Source: Thalassomonas actiniarum
Lineage (GTDB): Bacteria > Pseudomonadota > Gammaproteobacteria > Enterobacterales > Alteromonadaceae
Length of the DNA: 64,000 nucleotides
Assembly (NCBI RefSeq): GCF_000948975.2
Contig: NZ_CP059735.1
Span: forward strand, 4,358,603-4,422,602
Direction: 5' to 3'
Positions 36,801 to 42,689 of the stretch are shown here, in pieces. A program made the position numbers and the translations under genes. The notes under the pieces were generated by a model that saw only the letters and a program-made list of their open reading frames with translations, was not told the origin of the DNA and searched no databases. Numbering within the stretch: position 1 is the stretch's first letter; each line of letters opens with the position of its first letter.

Positions 36801-36803
36801 CAT
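33801..36803 (-). CDS. Secreted GH5-like (clan GH-A) glycoside hydrolase with three related binding modules
   Basis: 1000 residues. A long N-terminal signal (hydrophobic core about 32-49) is followed by two beta-sandwich modules (about 52-196 and 207-353), a clan GH-A barrel (about 385-735), an FN3-like segment (about 738-848) and a third module (about 852-998). The modules share VVYNLTGDISxxxxTxHFWR, GNWExVD and WxPQIxN motifs. In the barrel Asn570-Glu571 (ETGNEL) fits the acid/base and Glu647 (FFIGEFGL) the nucleophile. The pattern resembles endo-mannanases; the substrate is unproven. AAGG precedes the ATG. Confidence 0.8.
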   Translation of the reverse strand: MKYNDYNKCKINPTTITGLKNKPGVASSGRRVALSALLAGLLHTSPIYAKTVNFSDSLDNLTKLSQSSGNLSIDSSNAGYFGNDTGRIKRNTNSAEYVVYNLTGDISQVAITAHFWRTEANTGDFILQGSSDGVSYNNLTVSKALQGVGAGNWEQVDLSASIAQSDVKYVKVIFPVLAGGNAWNPQISNISIDYDDGTVDPCASAPGATLTLTDGMETYNKMYHGSGGLLRDVTNTGNFGGDDARLWRFLKNQEYMIYKVDGDISEFTLTSHFWRNDNTVLDIEFYLSKDGVNYQPLNVNNTKYGVGNGSWEKVDYALANITPGYDFIKVVYPLTSDDASSWHPQIGNLVLKYVSNPGNSCDNIAKGGPVSGGSAPKAVPAQYSAKTSFDYYITRDGNNIYDGADLFKFVSFNVPELHVQESPYWGVIDPFEQEDAIKTIAAMGAKVTRTYVLSIFNDQRPERTKVHINIDGNGELVFDEDLFVSMDRMLNYANQHGVRIILPFIDNWSHWGGYQDLAKMRGISAADWWSSAQAKQDYKTIVSYVLNRVNTISGIPYKDDPAIFAWETGNELRDTTDAWTTEMAAYIKSIDSNHLVLDGKDVNISEAAIVDPNVDLISNHYYGGEFTERFYRDFNWVAGRKPFFIGEFGLESTDQVRDTLDKVIAENALGAMVWSLRQHDAYGGFLDHDEWKGIRAYHWPGFSENNAYDEFNMVNLVWQKSYEIQGLAQPAISAPASAPTLLPVTNVGDIRWQGVVNASHYDIERTRTPADNASWQVVGSNIVDGSTAAADMMVQNVVDWTGVSHNNVTVPKLFSDNNTSANTNYYYRVKAKNSSGASGYSNVVMYDGGEVLTTLTDPLADFTLINNHSPNLTLDASNPHYFDNDVSRIKRSSNTSEYLVYDTQASITGFTLTSHFWRTDNVGDFTIALSSDGINYSTYNATVNNAGVNAGNWETVTYSASGIAQNARYLKVTFPLNTSGGSFWHPQLGKVEITHSNSAQ

Positions 36804-37018
36804 TGGTTAACCTTATTATTTTTTAGCCTGCTCCTGAGCAGAGCAAACTAAAGGGAGGTTTTGTTTAATCCGGCGATAAGCTCAATAAGCTGTAAGGCCT
36901 TTATAAACGGTACTTTTATAGTTGTTATTCCTTCCTATACCTCGACCAGCCATTAAACAGAAAAAATAAACACTCTTTAAAAGCAAGTCTTAGTAGTCAC
37001 TTTCGCAACGATTAAAAT

Positions 37019-37053
37019 GTAACCGGTTACCACACAAAAGGCAACCGGTTACA
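37019..37053. promoter_or_regulatory. Paired operator GTAACCGGTTAC / GCAACCGGTTAC
   Basis: Perfect palindrome GTAACCGGTTAC at 37019-37030 and near-copy GCAACCGGTTAC at 37041-37052. Their AACCGGTT centres are 22 bp apart, two helical turns, which suits cooperative binding. They lie about 220 bp upstream of the GH5-like start. Confidence 0.65.
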
Positions 37054-37274
37054 TTTTTGAGAGGAATGAAATTACCCCTGAATAAAACAATATTGCTGGG
37101 GCTTGTTTATCTTTGGGAGAGATTAAGGTTTTAAGCGATTTAGCACAGAACCCATGTTCAACAGAGAAGTGCGCCACCTATCATTTATTTCAGTTAATTT
37201 TGAGGTGTTTTATGGGACAAAAATAAGAGATAAAAAATAGTTTTGACAAGATTATAAATTCACGACTAATATAT

Positions 37275-37290
37275 CCGTAACTGGTTACGG
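37275..37290. promoter_or_regulatory. Operator CCGTAAC-TG-GTTACGG at the MarR-GNAT start
   Basis: Seven-base perfect arms around a 2-nt centre, ending 11 bp before the ATG and overlapping the likely ribosome site (ACGGAG). It shares GTAACYGGTTAC with the paired sites at 37019-37052, so all three may bind one regulator. Confidence 0.65.
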
Positions 37291-37301
37291 AGTTTTGAAA
37301 A

Positions 37302-38264
37302 ATGAAATCATATAGCGAATTAGGTCATGTCGCATTAGGTACTGCATTGAGACATTTAGCAGCAGAAGTATCTAAAGATGCAGAAAAAACTTATGAAAAG
37401 TTCAATTTTGAAATTGACCCTAAATGGTTCCCTGTTTTTTATGTTTTGGCGTCTAAAGGTGCTGAATCAGTTGTAAATATCGCAAGAGAAATTAAACACT
37501 CACACGTATCCGTAAGTAAAATTGTTAAGGAAATGAAAGCTTCGGATTTAATTGAAAGTTATAAATCTTCTGAAGACTCTCGCGTCACTCTGGTCAAGCT
37601 AAATAAGCGGGCACAAGATATGATCCCTGCAATGCAGCAGCAGTGTGACGCTGTTGATTTAGCAATGAAACGACTAACACAAGAGACAGGCGTTAACTTA
37701 TGGGAAGCATTAACCGTAACTCACAGGCATTTGAAGTACCACCCGATAAGTTCGAGAGTTGACGACGAAAGTGGTGATAATAATATCCGAATTGTTGATT
37801 ATGCACCTATCTATCAAAACGCTTTTAAAGCATTAAATGTCGAGTGGATAAGCCAATTCTGGCAGTTGGAAAAACCTGACTTCGATGCATTAGACAATCC
37901 CGAAGAGTATATATTAAATCAGTCAGGAGCCATTCTCATCGCACTGGATAATAGCACTCCTGTCGGCTGTTGCGCGTTAATAAAAATGGATAATCACAAT
38001 TATGAACTTGCCAAGATGGCAGTATCACCAAAAGCCCAAGGAAAAGGTATTGGTTTACTTTTAGGGCAAAAAATTATTGAAAGAGCCGGTTTATTAGGCG
38101 CTAAACGCCTTTATTTGGAAAGTAATAGCGTCTTAGCCCCAGCAATCAATCTATATACTAAATTAGGCTTTAAGCACATTAAAGGGGCAATATCGCCATA
38201 TGAACGGTGTAACGTGCAAATGGAACTGCATTTAAGCGATGTGCAACCTCGGCAGGGGAAATAA
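37302..38264 (+). CDS. MarR-GNAT fusion (HTH regulator with acetyltransferase domain)
   Basis: 320 residues. The N-terminal MarR-type winged helix (about 30-140; GAESVVNIAREIKHSHVSVSKIVKEMKASDLIESYKSSEDSRVTLVKL) is fused to a GNAT domain (about 165-310; LAKMAVSPKAQGKGIGLLLGQKIIERAGLLGAKRLYLESN, ALAPAINLYTKLGFKHI-like). Such fusions are known and presumably couple sensing to acetylation. It starts an AT-rich island and is followed one base later by the MerB-like gene, so the two form an operon. The palindrome at its start suggests autoregulation. Confidence 0.88.
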   Translation: MKSYSELGHVALGTALRHLAAEVSKDAEKTYEKFNFEIDPKWFPVFYVLASKGAESVVNIAREIKHSHVSVSKIVKEMKASDLIESYKSSEDSRVTLVKLNKRAQDMIPAMQQQCDAVDLAMKRLTQETGVNLWEALTVTHRHLKYHPISSRVDDESGDNNIRIVDYAPIYQNAFKALNVEWISQFWQLEKPDFDALDNPEEYILNQSGAILIALDNSTPVGCCALIKMDNHNYELAKMAVSPKAQGKGIGLLLGQKIIERAGLLGAKRLYLESNSVLAPAINLYTKLGFKHIKGAISPYERCNVQMELHLSDVQPRQGK

Positions 38265-38265
38265 G

Positions 38266-38949
38266 ATGAAATTGAACAATTCAAGTCTTCATTATTACAT
38301 CATGAAACATATCGTTAGCCTTGGCTATGCGCCAAAAATTCATGATATATCACAGCATTTTGATGTCTCAAAAACTGAAGTCATTAAAGCGCTAAAGGCA
38401 CTACAAGATTATCACGGCGTAGTTTTACACCCGAATTCTTCAGAAGTTTGGGTAATGCATCCTTTTTCCACAGCCCCGACAAATTTTTGGATTGAATCTA
38501 AAACCGGAAGTTGGTGGGGAAACTGTGCCTGGTGTTCACTTGGTGCTGCCGCCCTACTGAAGCAGGATTTAACAATAACGACAACTTTGGGGGGAGAGTC
38601 CAGACAAATTACTATTGAAATTAAAGACGGACAAATCAAGAACAACAACCTATTTATTCACTTCCCTATACCTATGATTAATGCTTGGGACAACGTAACT
38701 TTCACCTGTAGTACCATGCTAATGTTTGAAACATCAAATGATATCGAGGGTTGGTGTAAACGCCATGCAATACCAAAAGGCGACATCCAGCCAATAGATA
38801 AAATCTGGGAGTTTTCTAAAGTTTGGTACGGAAACCATTTGAACTCGAACTGGGTTAAATGGCGTGTCGATGAAGCTAAAGATATCTTTCAGCGATTTGA
38901 ACTTAACCACTCAATATGGAATATGCCCTCAAATGCCGGCAGGTTTTAG
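38266..38949 (+). CDS. Alkylmercury-lyase-like (MerB family) protein with altered active site
   Basis: 227 residues from the ATG at 38266, after AGGGGA; one base separates it from the preceding stop. It has an N-terminal winged-helix-like region (to about 65) and a MerB domain. Cys90 in NCAWCSLG aligns with MerB Cys96 and Cys148 in FTCSTMLMFE with Cys159, but the third catalytic residue (Asp99 in MerB) is Gly93 here. Protonolysis of organomercury is therefore doubtful; MerB variants with serine there are known. With no merA, merR or merT nearby, a different role is possible. Confidence 0.75.
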   Translation: MKLNNSSLHYYIMKHIVSLGYAPKIHDISQHFDVSKTEVIKALKALQDYHGVVLHPNSSEVWVMHPFSTAPTNFWIESKTGSWWGNCAWCSLGAAALLKQDLTITTTLGGESRQITIEIKDGQIKNNNLFIHFPIPMINAWDNVTFTCSTMLMFETSNDIEGWCKRHAIPKGDIQPIDKIWEFSKVWYGNHLNSNWVKWRVDEAKDIFQRFELNHSIWNMPSNAGRF

Positions 38950-39295
38950 GTGAGACATAACAGCGTTTCCAGTTAACCTGGCTGATCAACTTTTTGTGTT
39001 AATGACTAACACACTCCGTATGTATTCCTTCCACATCCGGCTTTTTATTATGTTGTTCTATATATTAACAGCCATTGTAATGAATAAAAAACCAAGCGTG
39101 GACACCCGAACCTTGATACTAAAAATGGTCGTCATCGGTATCATTCAGTTTTGGCTGTCTCATATTAATTGGCATTAATTCTACGTATTGTTTTTTATCT
39201 TATTTTTCATTTAAAAGTGGGTGAGTTTTTAACCTGGTTCAGACCATGCTCACGATAAACTCACCCGCCCTATTTTGTGTAAATCTTATTTCACC
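38950..39295. other. Intergenic region with a terminator-like inverted repeat
   Basis: A weak 60-codon hydrophobic frame (38996-39178) lacks a ribosome site. GGGTGAGTTT (39219-39228) and AAACTCACCC (39257-39266) form a 10-bp stem that, on the minus strand, ends the small-protein operon and is followed by a T-rich stretch. Confidence 0.5.
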
Positions 39296-39613
39296 TTACT
39301 GTTTACGCTTGAGAACTTTCCAGCCATCATGCAGCCGGTTTATTTTCTCCCGATAACCTATGGCCTGGTATTTAAGCCAAAAATTGACATGCCTGATACC
39401 TTCACTGGTATCTGGTGTAATGCACTCAGGCTCTTGGGCAACCGCAGCGAACGCATCAAAGAGAAAGGCGCATTCCTGACTGAATTGACCAAAGTCATCA
39501 CAAAGATCAAGAAAATCACGCGACCACTGCTCCATGGTGACTTCCTGCTCAAGGGGAGCATCCTGTGAAGCATCTGTTGAGGTGGAAGGTGAGGTAGAGT
39601 GTGATTCAGACAT
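39296..39613 (-). CDS. Small acidic protein of unknown function
   Basis: 105 residues: a Ser/Thr/Asp-rich disordered N-terminus (MSESHSTSPSTSTDASQD), then a helical, Trp/Phe-rich body (EQWSRDFLDLCDDFGQFSQECAFLFDAFAAVAQ) and a basic end. The ATG is preceded by GAGGGG and overlaps the upstream 57-residue gene by 8 nt, so the two form a translationally coupled operon. I do not recognise the family. A competing frame at 39358-39648 lacks a comparable start site. Confidence 0.6.
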   Translation of the reverse strand: MSESHSTSPSTSTDASQDAPLEQEVTMEQWSRDFLDLCDDFGQFSQECAFLFDAFAAVAQEPECITPDTSEGIRHVNFWLKYQAIGYREKINRLHDGWKVLKRKQ

Positions 39614-39779
39614 AATACCAGCCCCTCATCAGTGTTAACTGCACACAAATATTGTCACCGTTACTGGTATTGGTGACAATAGCGGCATGAGTTGTTGGCG
39701 GATATTGGGGGGTTGGTATATTTTCTGTTAAAGAAACTTTAACCGAGTGAAACTCTGGCATATCATTAGGGTTAGCCAT
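39606..39779 (-). CDS. 57-residue small protein, first gene of a two-gene operon
   Basis: Translating the minus strand from the ATG at 39779 gives 57 residues (MANPNDMPEFHSVKVSLTEN...RGWYYV) to the TGA at 39608-39606. AGAGGTATCC precedes the ATG. It overlaps the start of the 105-residue gene by 8 nt. No hydrophobic segment and one Cys are present. Family not recognised. Confidence 0.6.
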   Translation of the reverse strand: MANPNDMPEFHSVKVSLTENIPTPQYPPTTHAAIVTNTSNGDNICVQLTLMRGWYYV

Positions 39780-40335
39780 GATGGATACCTCTACAGTGTA
39801 GTATCTGTTGTGGTTAGCTGCCGCTGAGTGTTACAGCACTCAGGGGTAGCGCTTAATTGTTACCCGGCGCTTTGCCGGTTGTACAATTGCTCTTTATTAA
39901 CCCTTCACGGGTAATGAAAAACACCTCCTCTGGTTGTTGATAAATTGTTGTTTAACCCTTTAAGGTATAGTACAAAACACTATATAAATCCACAGTACCT
40001 GAGGTGTTTTGGGCGAGAGTATTGGGGAAATAACTGACAACATCCTTCTTTAATAATCAACCTTATAAACAATAAGTTAGCTCTTCAGATTGTTGTATAA
40101 AGGTAAGTGAGATCAGGTTGATACTTGGCTTTAAACTTTCCCTTATTGCTAAGGCTCACCGCATGATTATTATGGTATGACCAATTCGTACGAATAGTTA
40201 ATATTACTATAAAAATTCGCCATATATTTTTTAATGAATTGTAAAAATGAGTTATGACCCCATAACGAAATTAAAGGGTATTAATTTTTCGCTGCCCTAC
40301 GTTGTTGTATTTTTAATTATATAAAGGAGTATAAA
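39780..40335. other. Structured intergenic region between small operon and TIR gene
   Basis: On the minus side, toward the small operon, are hairpins CTGAGTG/CACTCAG (39824-39843) and the CCGGC/GCCGG stem near 39864-39878, and AGGAGG near 39922-39927 followed 8 nt on by a 19-codon frame opening with ATT. Inverted repeat AAAACACCTC (39918-39927)/GAGGTGTTTT (40001-40010) follows. From 40024 the leader repeat of the TIR gene begins. No convincing gene is present. Confidence 0.5.
40024..40245 (+). repeat. Leader repeat copy A, upstream of the TIR gene
   Basis: About 220 bp that align, at roughly three bases in four by eye, with 40826-41050. The best-conserved block is TTGATACTTGGCTTTAAACT through CTAAGGCTCACCGCAT (40119-40164). 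It can fold as GTGAG...CTTGGC...GCTAAG...CTCAC. A boxA-like CTTCTTTAATAAT sits near its 5' end (40045-40057). It precedes the coding start by about 90 bp. Confidence 0.75.
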
Positions 40336-40725
40336 GTGACAAATCGTATTTTCGTTTCTTACAATTTCAATGACCGAGAAATAAGTCATAGTATTAAAAA
40401 TTTTATGCAATCACATGGAGGTCCAGTAAGAGGTAGCTTTATTTTTGTCGAAAATGATGTTTCAGCCCACGGCGACACTGCTATTGATAAAGAAATTAAA
40501 GATGTAATGTCAGGATGTGATTCTGCTTTTTTTGTTGTAGGAGATAATAATCATAATAGCCCTTGGATCAATAGGGAAGCTGATCTTGCAGTGTCTAAGG
40601 GACTTAAGATCGTAGTAACTAATTTACCTAATACGTATGGTGGAGTACCAAACCTGTTGAGGCAAATACCTCATACAAAGGTAAAATGGAAAGGTTCCGA
40701 TATAGCTGAAGAATTAAACAAGTAA
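40336..40725 (+). CDS. ThsB-type TIR-like domain protein (MTH538 family)
   Basis: 129 residues starting at GTG, with AAAGGAG 7 nt upstream. It is a single TIR-like domain: strand A IFVSYNFNDREISHSI, then SAFFVVGDNNHNSPWINREADLA with the conserved Trp and Glu of ThsB-type TIRs, and KIVVTNLPNT. In Thoeris, ThsB senses phage and makes a cyclic ADP-ribose-like signal for ThsA. No ThsA (SIR2 or other effector) is adjacent. It is in an AT-rich island, with its own leader repeat and a 13-bp inverted repeat after the stop. Confidence 0.8.
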   Translation: MTNRIFVSYNFNDREISHSIKNFMQSHGGPVRGSFIFVENDVSAHGDTAIDKEIKDVMSGCDSAFFVVGDNNHNSPWINREADLAVSKGLKIVVTNLPNTYGGVPNLLRQIPHTKVKWKGSDIAEELNK

Positions 40726-40743
40726 TACTGTATTAACTACTTT

Positions 40744-40811
40744 GAACATCCACAAATTGACACTTTTCTGATGCCAAGCCACTACCATAATAAAATAGTT
40801 TGTGGATGTTC
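40744..40811. repeat. 13-bp perfect inverted repeat after the TIR gene
   Basis: GAACATCCACAAA (40744-40756) and TTTGTGGATGTTC (40799-40811) flank a 42-nt loop, starting 18 bp after the TIR stop and ending 15 bp before leader copy B. It could be a terminator, a recombination site remnant or an RNA processing stem; there is no U-tract. Confidence 0.6.
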
Positions 40812-40825
40812 TAGATTACATTTTA

Positions 40826-41050
40826 GGGAAATAACTGACGACACTCCTCTTTAACAATCAGCTTAAAAAACAATAAGTAAATTCTGCAACTTGTTATATA
40901 CAGGTAAAGTGAGAGCAGATTGATACTTGGCTTTAAACTTTCCTTTATTTCTAAGGCTCACCGCATAATTGTAATAGCATGACCGGTTAGTGCGCAGAGC
41001 GGAAATTAACCTAAAAAATTTTCCCGTATATTTTCTAATGAATTATTTAT
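40826..41050 (+). repeat. Leader repeat copy B, upstream of the SMEK gene
   Basis: Second copy of the leader seen at 40024. It starts GGGAAATAACTGACGACA and contains CTCTTTAACAAT (40847-40858), close to the rRNA-leader boxA TGCTCTTTAACA, and the conserved TTGATACTTGGCTTTAAACT...AAGGCTCACCGCAT block (40920-40965). It ends about 185 bp before the SMEK start; the remaining gap shows no gene. Confidence 0.75.
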
Positions 41051-41234
41051 GTCTGATTACTGAGAGTTCTCAGTAATAACTAAGTTTATCTGCAAATAAC
41101 AATACAAAATAGACATTAAAGGTTTGAAGTTTAAGGATTTCGAGTTACTTTATTATTCAATCAAGTAGATGGGAATTACTGAGGCGTCTACGTAATAAGC
41201 TGTTACATTTCACAATCAACTAAGAAGTTAAAAT

Positions 41235-42236
41235 ATGGATATTAGAAGAGAAAATGTTCTCAAAGCAATAGCAGAAAGGTTTGCTACTTTCAGTAATGTT
41301 GTGACTATTCAGAACAAAGCAGGTTTTAATGATATCAATAAGAGTGCAGAACGATTATTTATTGACGTCCTAAATATAGCGTACAATTTACGACTGCGTG
41401 ATATGAATTCAATACAGGATAATTACCCAGCAATAGATCTTGCGGATTATAGCTCTAAATTGTGTATTCAAGTGACTTCTGAATCGACAAACCAAAAGTT
41501 CAGAAGTACTGTAGCTAAGTTCAAAGACAAACAATTGGATAGAGAGTTTGATTCTTTGATGTTCCTTATTATATCAAATAAGGATCTTTGTACACTTTCT
41601 GATGATAAAATAGAAACAAGTGTTATTAATCTTAATGATTTGTATAAAAAAATTAGTACCCTAGAAGATAGAGATGTGTTTTATATAGATAGTTACTTGT
41701 CTGAAAACCTAGTTAGCCGAGTTGAACAAAGTGATAGCATCTTGCCATCTGGTTTAATGACTACCTACTCCACTCCGATACCAGATGCTTTTATCGCATT
41801 TTTGGGTTTAGAAAATGAATCTGAGTATATAAAGCTGCTTTTGGGTGATATTAAGTCATTAGCACAAATAATCTCAAACTTAACGAAGAACCAAAGGGAA
41901 TACTTGTTTTATGTAGTTGCTCAAGGGCAATTTGCTACAGATATGTATGGGCATCAAGACGAAAATAATGTCGTAATGCCAACAAATCAAGTTGCTCAGG
42001 CATTTGGAGATTATGGGCATCAAATATTTCAAGTTCTGAAAGCTCAAGATTTATTGTTTGTTAATGAAGAATATGATCCTCATGGAGATGACAGGTACAT
42101 AACAGTACTTGAACCATATTTTAGAGGTGAATTAGATGAGACTAATTTATTTTGTGCGATTAAACGTTTTTGCAACTCAGATATAAATAAACTTAGGCGT
42201 ATCCTATTGGAATGCGATTTTTCGTGCTTAGCGTAA
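41235..42236 (+). CDS. SMEK domain-containing protein
   Basis: 333 residues. The N-terminal SMEK domain (about 1-150) is clear: RENVLKAIAERFATFSNVVTIQNKAGFNDINKSAERLFIDVLNIAYNL, then NYPAIDLADYSSKLCIQVTSESTNQK and DREFDSLMFLIISNK. SMEK is a predicted sensor domain common in anti-phage proteins. The C-terminal half (about 190-333) has no domain I recognise; a helical part and KAQDLLFVNEEYDPHGDDRYITVLEPYF may be a winged-helix-like module. AGAAGTTAAAAT precedes the ATG. Its own leader repeat and the attC-like site after it make it a self-contained cassette-like unit. Confidence 0.78.
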   Translation: MDIRRENVLKAIAERFATFSNVVTIQNKAGFNDINKSAERLFIDVLNIAYNLRLRDMNSIQDNYPAIDLADYSSKLCIQVTSESTNQKFRSTVAKFKDKQLDREFDSLMFLIISNKDLCTLSDDKIETSVINLNDLYKKISTLEDRDVFYIDSYLSENLVSRVEQSDSILPSGLMTTYSTPIPDAFIAFLGLENESEYIKLLLGDIKSLAQIISNLTKNQREYLFYVVAQGQFATDMYGHQDENNVVMPTNQVAQAFGDYGHQIFQVLKAQDLLFVNEEYDPHGDDRYITVLEPYFRGELDETNLFCAIKRFCNSDINKLRRILLECDFSCLA

Positions 42237-42243
42237 TGATATG

Positions 42244-42338
42244 TAACAAGCAATTAAATTAAGATTCGCTCAAAGCTGTCACGCCAATTGCTGCGCAATT
42301 CGCTCGGCAGCTTTGGCTCACTTATTAATTGGGCGTTA
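42244..42338 (+). other. attC-like imperfect palindrome after the SMEK gene
   Basis: TAACAAGCAATTAA (42244-42257) near-complements TTAATTGGGCGTTA (42325-42338), and CAAAGCTG/CAGCTTTG lie inside; an AATTGC/GCAATT stem is at the centre. It starts 8 bp after the stop, as integron attC sites do, and ends in GGGCGTTA. No integrase or other attC is seen in the window. Confidence 0.5.
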
Positions 42339-42640
42339 ATGTCCGCTTCTTGCTTCAAAGTAACTGCACATCACATCAATAATGGGGTGTAGCTAACTTC
42401 CGCTCAGTGGCAGCAACTGTCCTTTGGCTGTATTTGATGTTTTCAGAATTAATTAAGTTACTTGTAAGGTCGCTTCCGTGCGCAAAGAAGACGTTAATCA
42501 CTATATAAGGATCAATACATTTTTTAATGTTTGAACTTGATATTTTAACTACCAATAAGCTGTTGTTATGAGGGACTAGCCAGGCATAGCTGTTTGTAGT
42601 TTTATTAAAAAAACCACCTACGTCCAAAAAATACATCTTG
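42339..42640. other. Intergenic region upstream of the parA-like gene
   Basis: AT-rich DNA with a minus-strand frame (86-120 codons, 42376 to 42636 or 42738) that has no ribosome site or known domain and overlaps the parA promoter. It is probably non-coding. Confidence 0.4.
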
Positions 42641-42665
42641 ACGTCCAAATCGGACGTGGTATAGT
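42620..42665 (+). promoter_or_regulatory. parA promoter with ACGTCC operator
   Basis: TTGACG (42638-42643), a 16-nt spacer and TATAGT (42660-42665) form a promoter. Its spacer holds GGACGT (42652-42657), and with ACGTCC (42641-42646) they make an inverted repeat around AAATC. A third ACGTCC (42620-42625) lies exactly 21 bp upstream in direct orientation. The layout suggests autoregulation. Confidence 0.7.
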
Positions 42666-42689
42666 CTAATTTTGACTCAGGAGAACTAT

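Larger units (their letters stand above)
36804..37301. other. Divergent control region of GH5-like and MarR-GNAT genes
   Basis: About 500 AT-rich bp with no gene. It contains three copies of the palindrome GTAACYGGTTAC (two near 37020-37052, one at 37277-37288), described separately. Confidence 0.6.

Noticed and set aside
37019..37053. Short repeat array / CRISPR
   Set aside because: Only two copies with a 10-bp gap and a palindromic core; fits paired operators, not a CRISPR.
38266..38949. Mercury resistance operon
   Set aside because: No merA, merR, merT or merP nearby, and the key Asp is absent.
38996..39178. 60-codon hydrophobic frame
   Set aside because: No ribosome site or homology visible; AT-rich DNA yields such frames by chance.
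39358..39648. 96-codon minus-strand frame overlapping the 105-residue gene
   Set aside because: The overlapping frame has a proper ribosome site and coupled upstream gene; this one does not.
40336..42236. Complete Thoeris system
   Set aside because: Only the ThsB-like part is recognisable; no SIR2, Macro or other ThsA effector is visible in the window.
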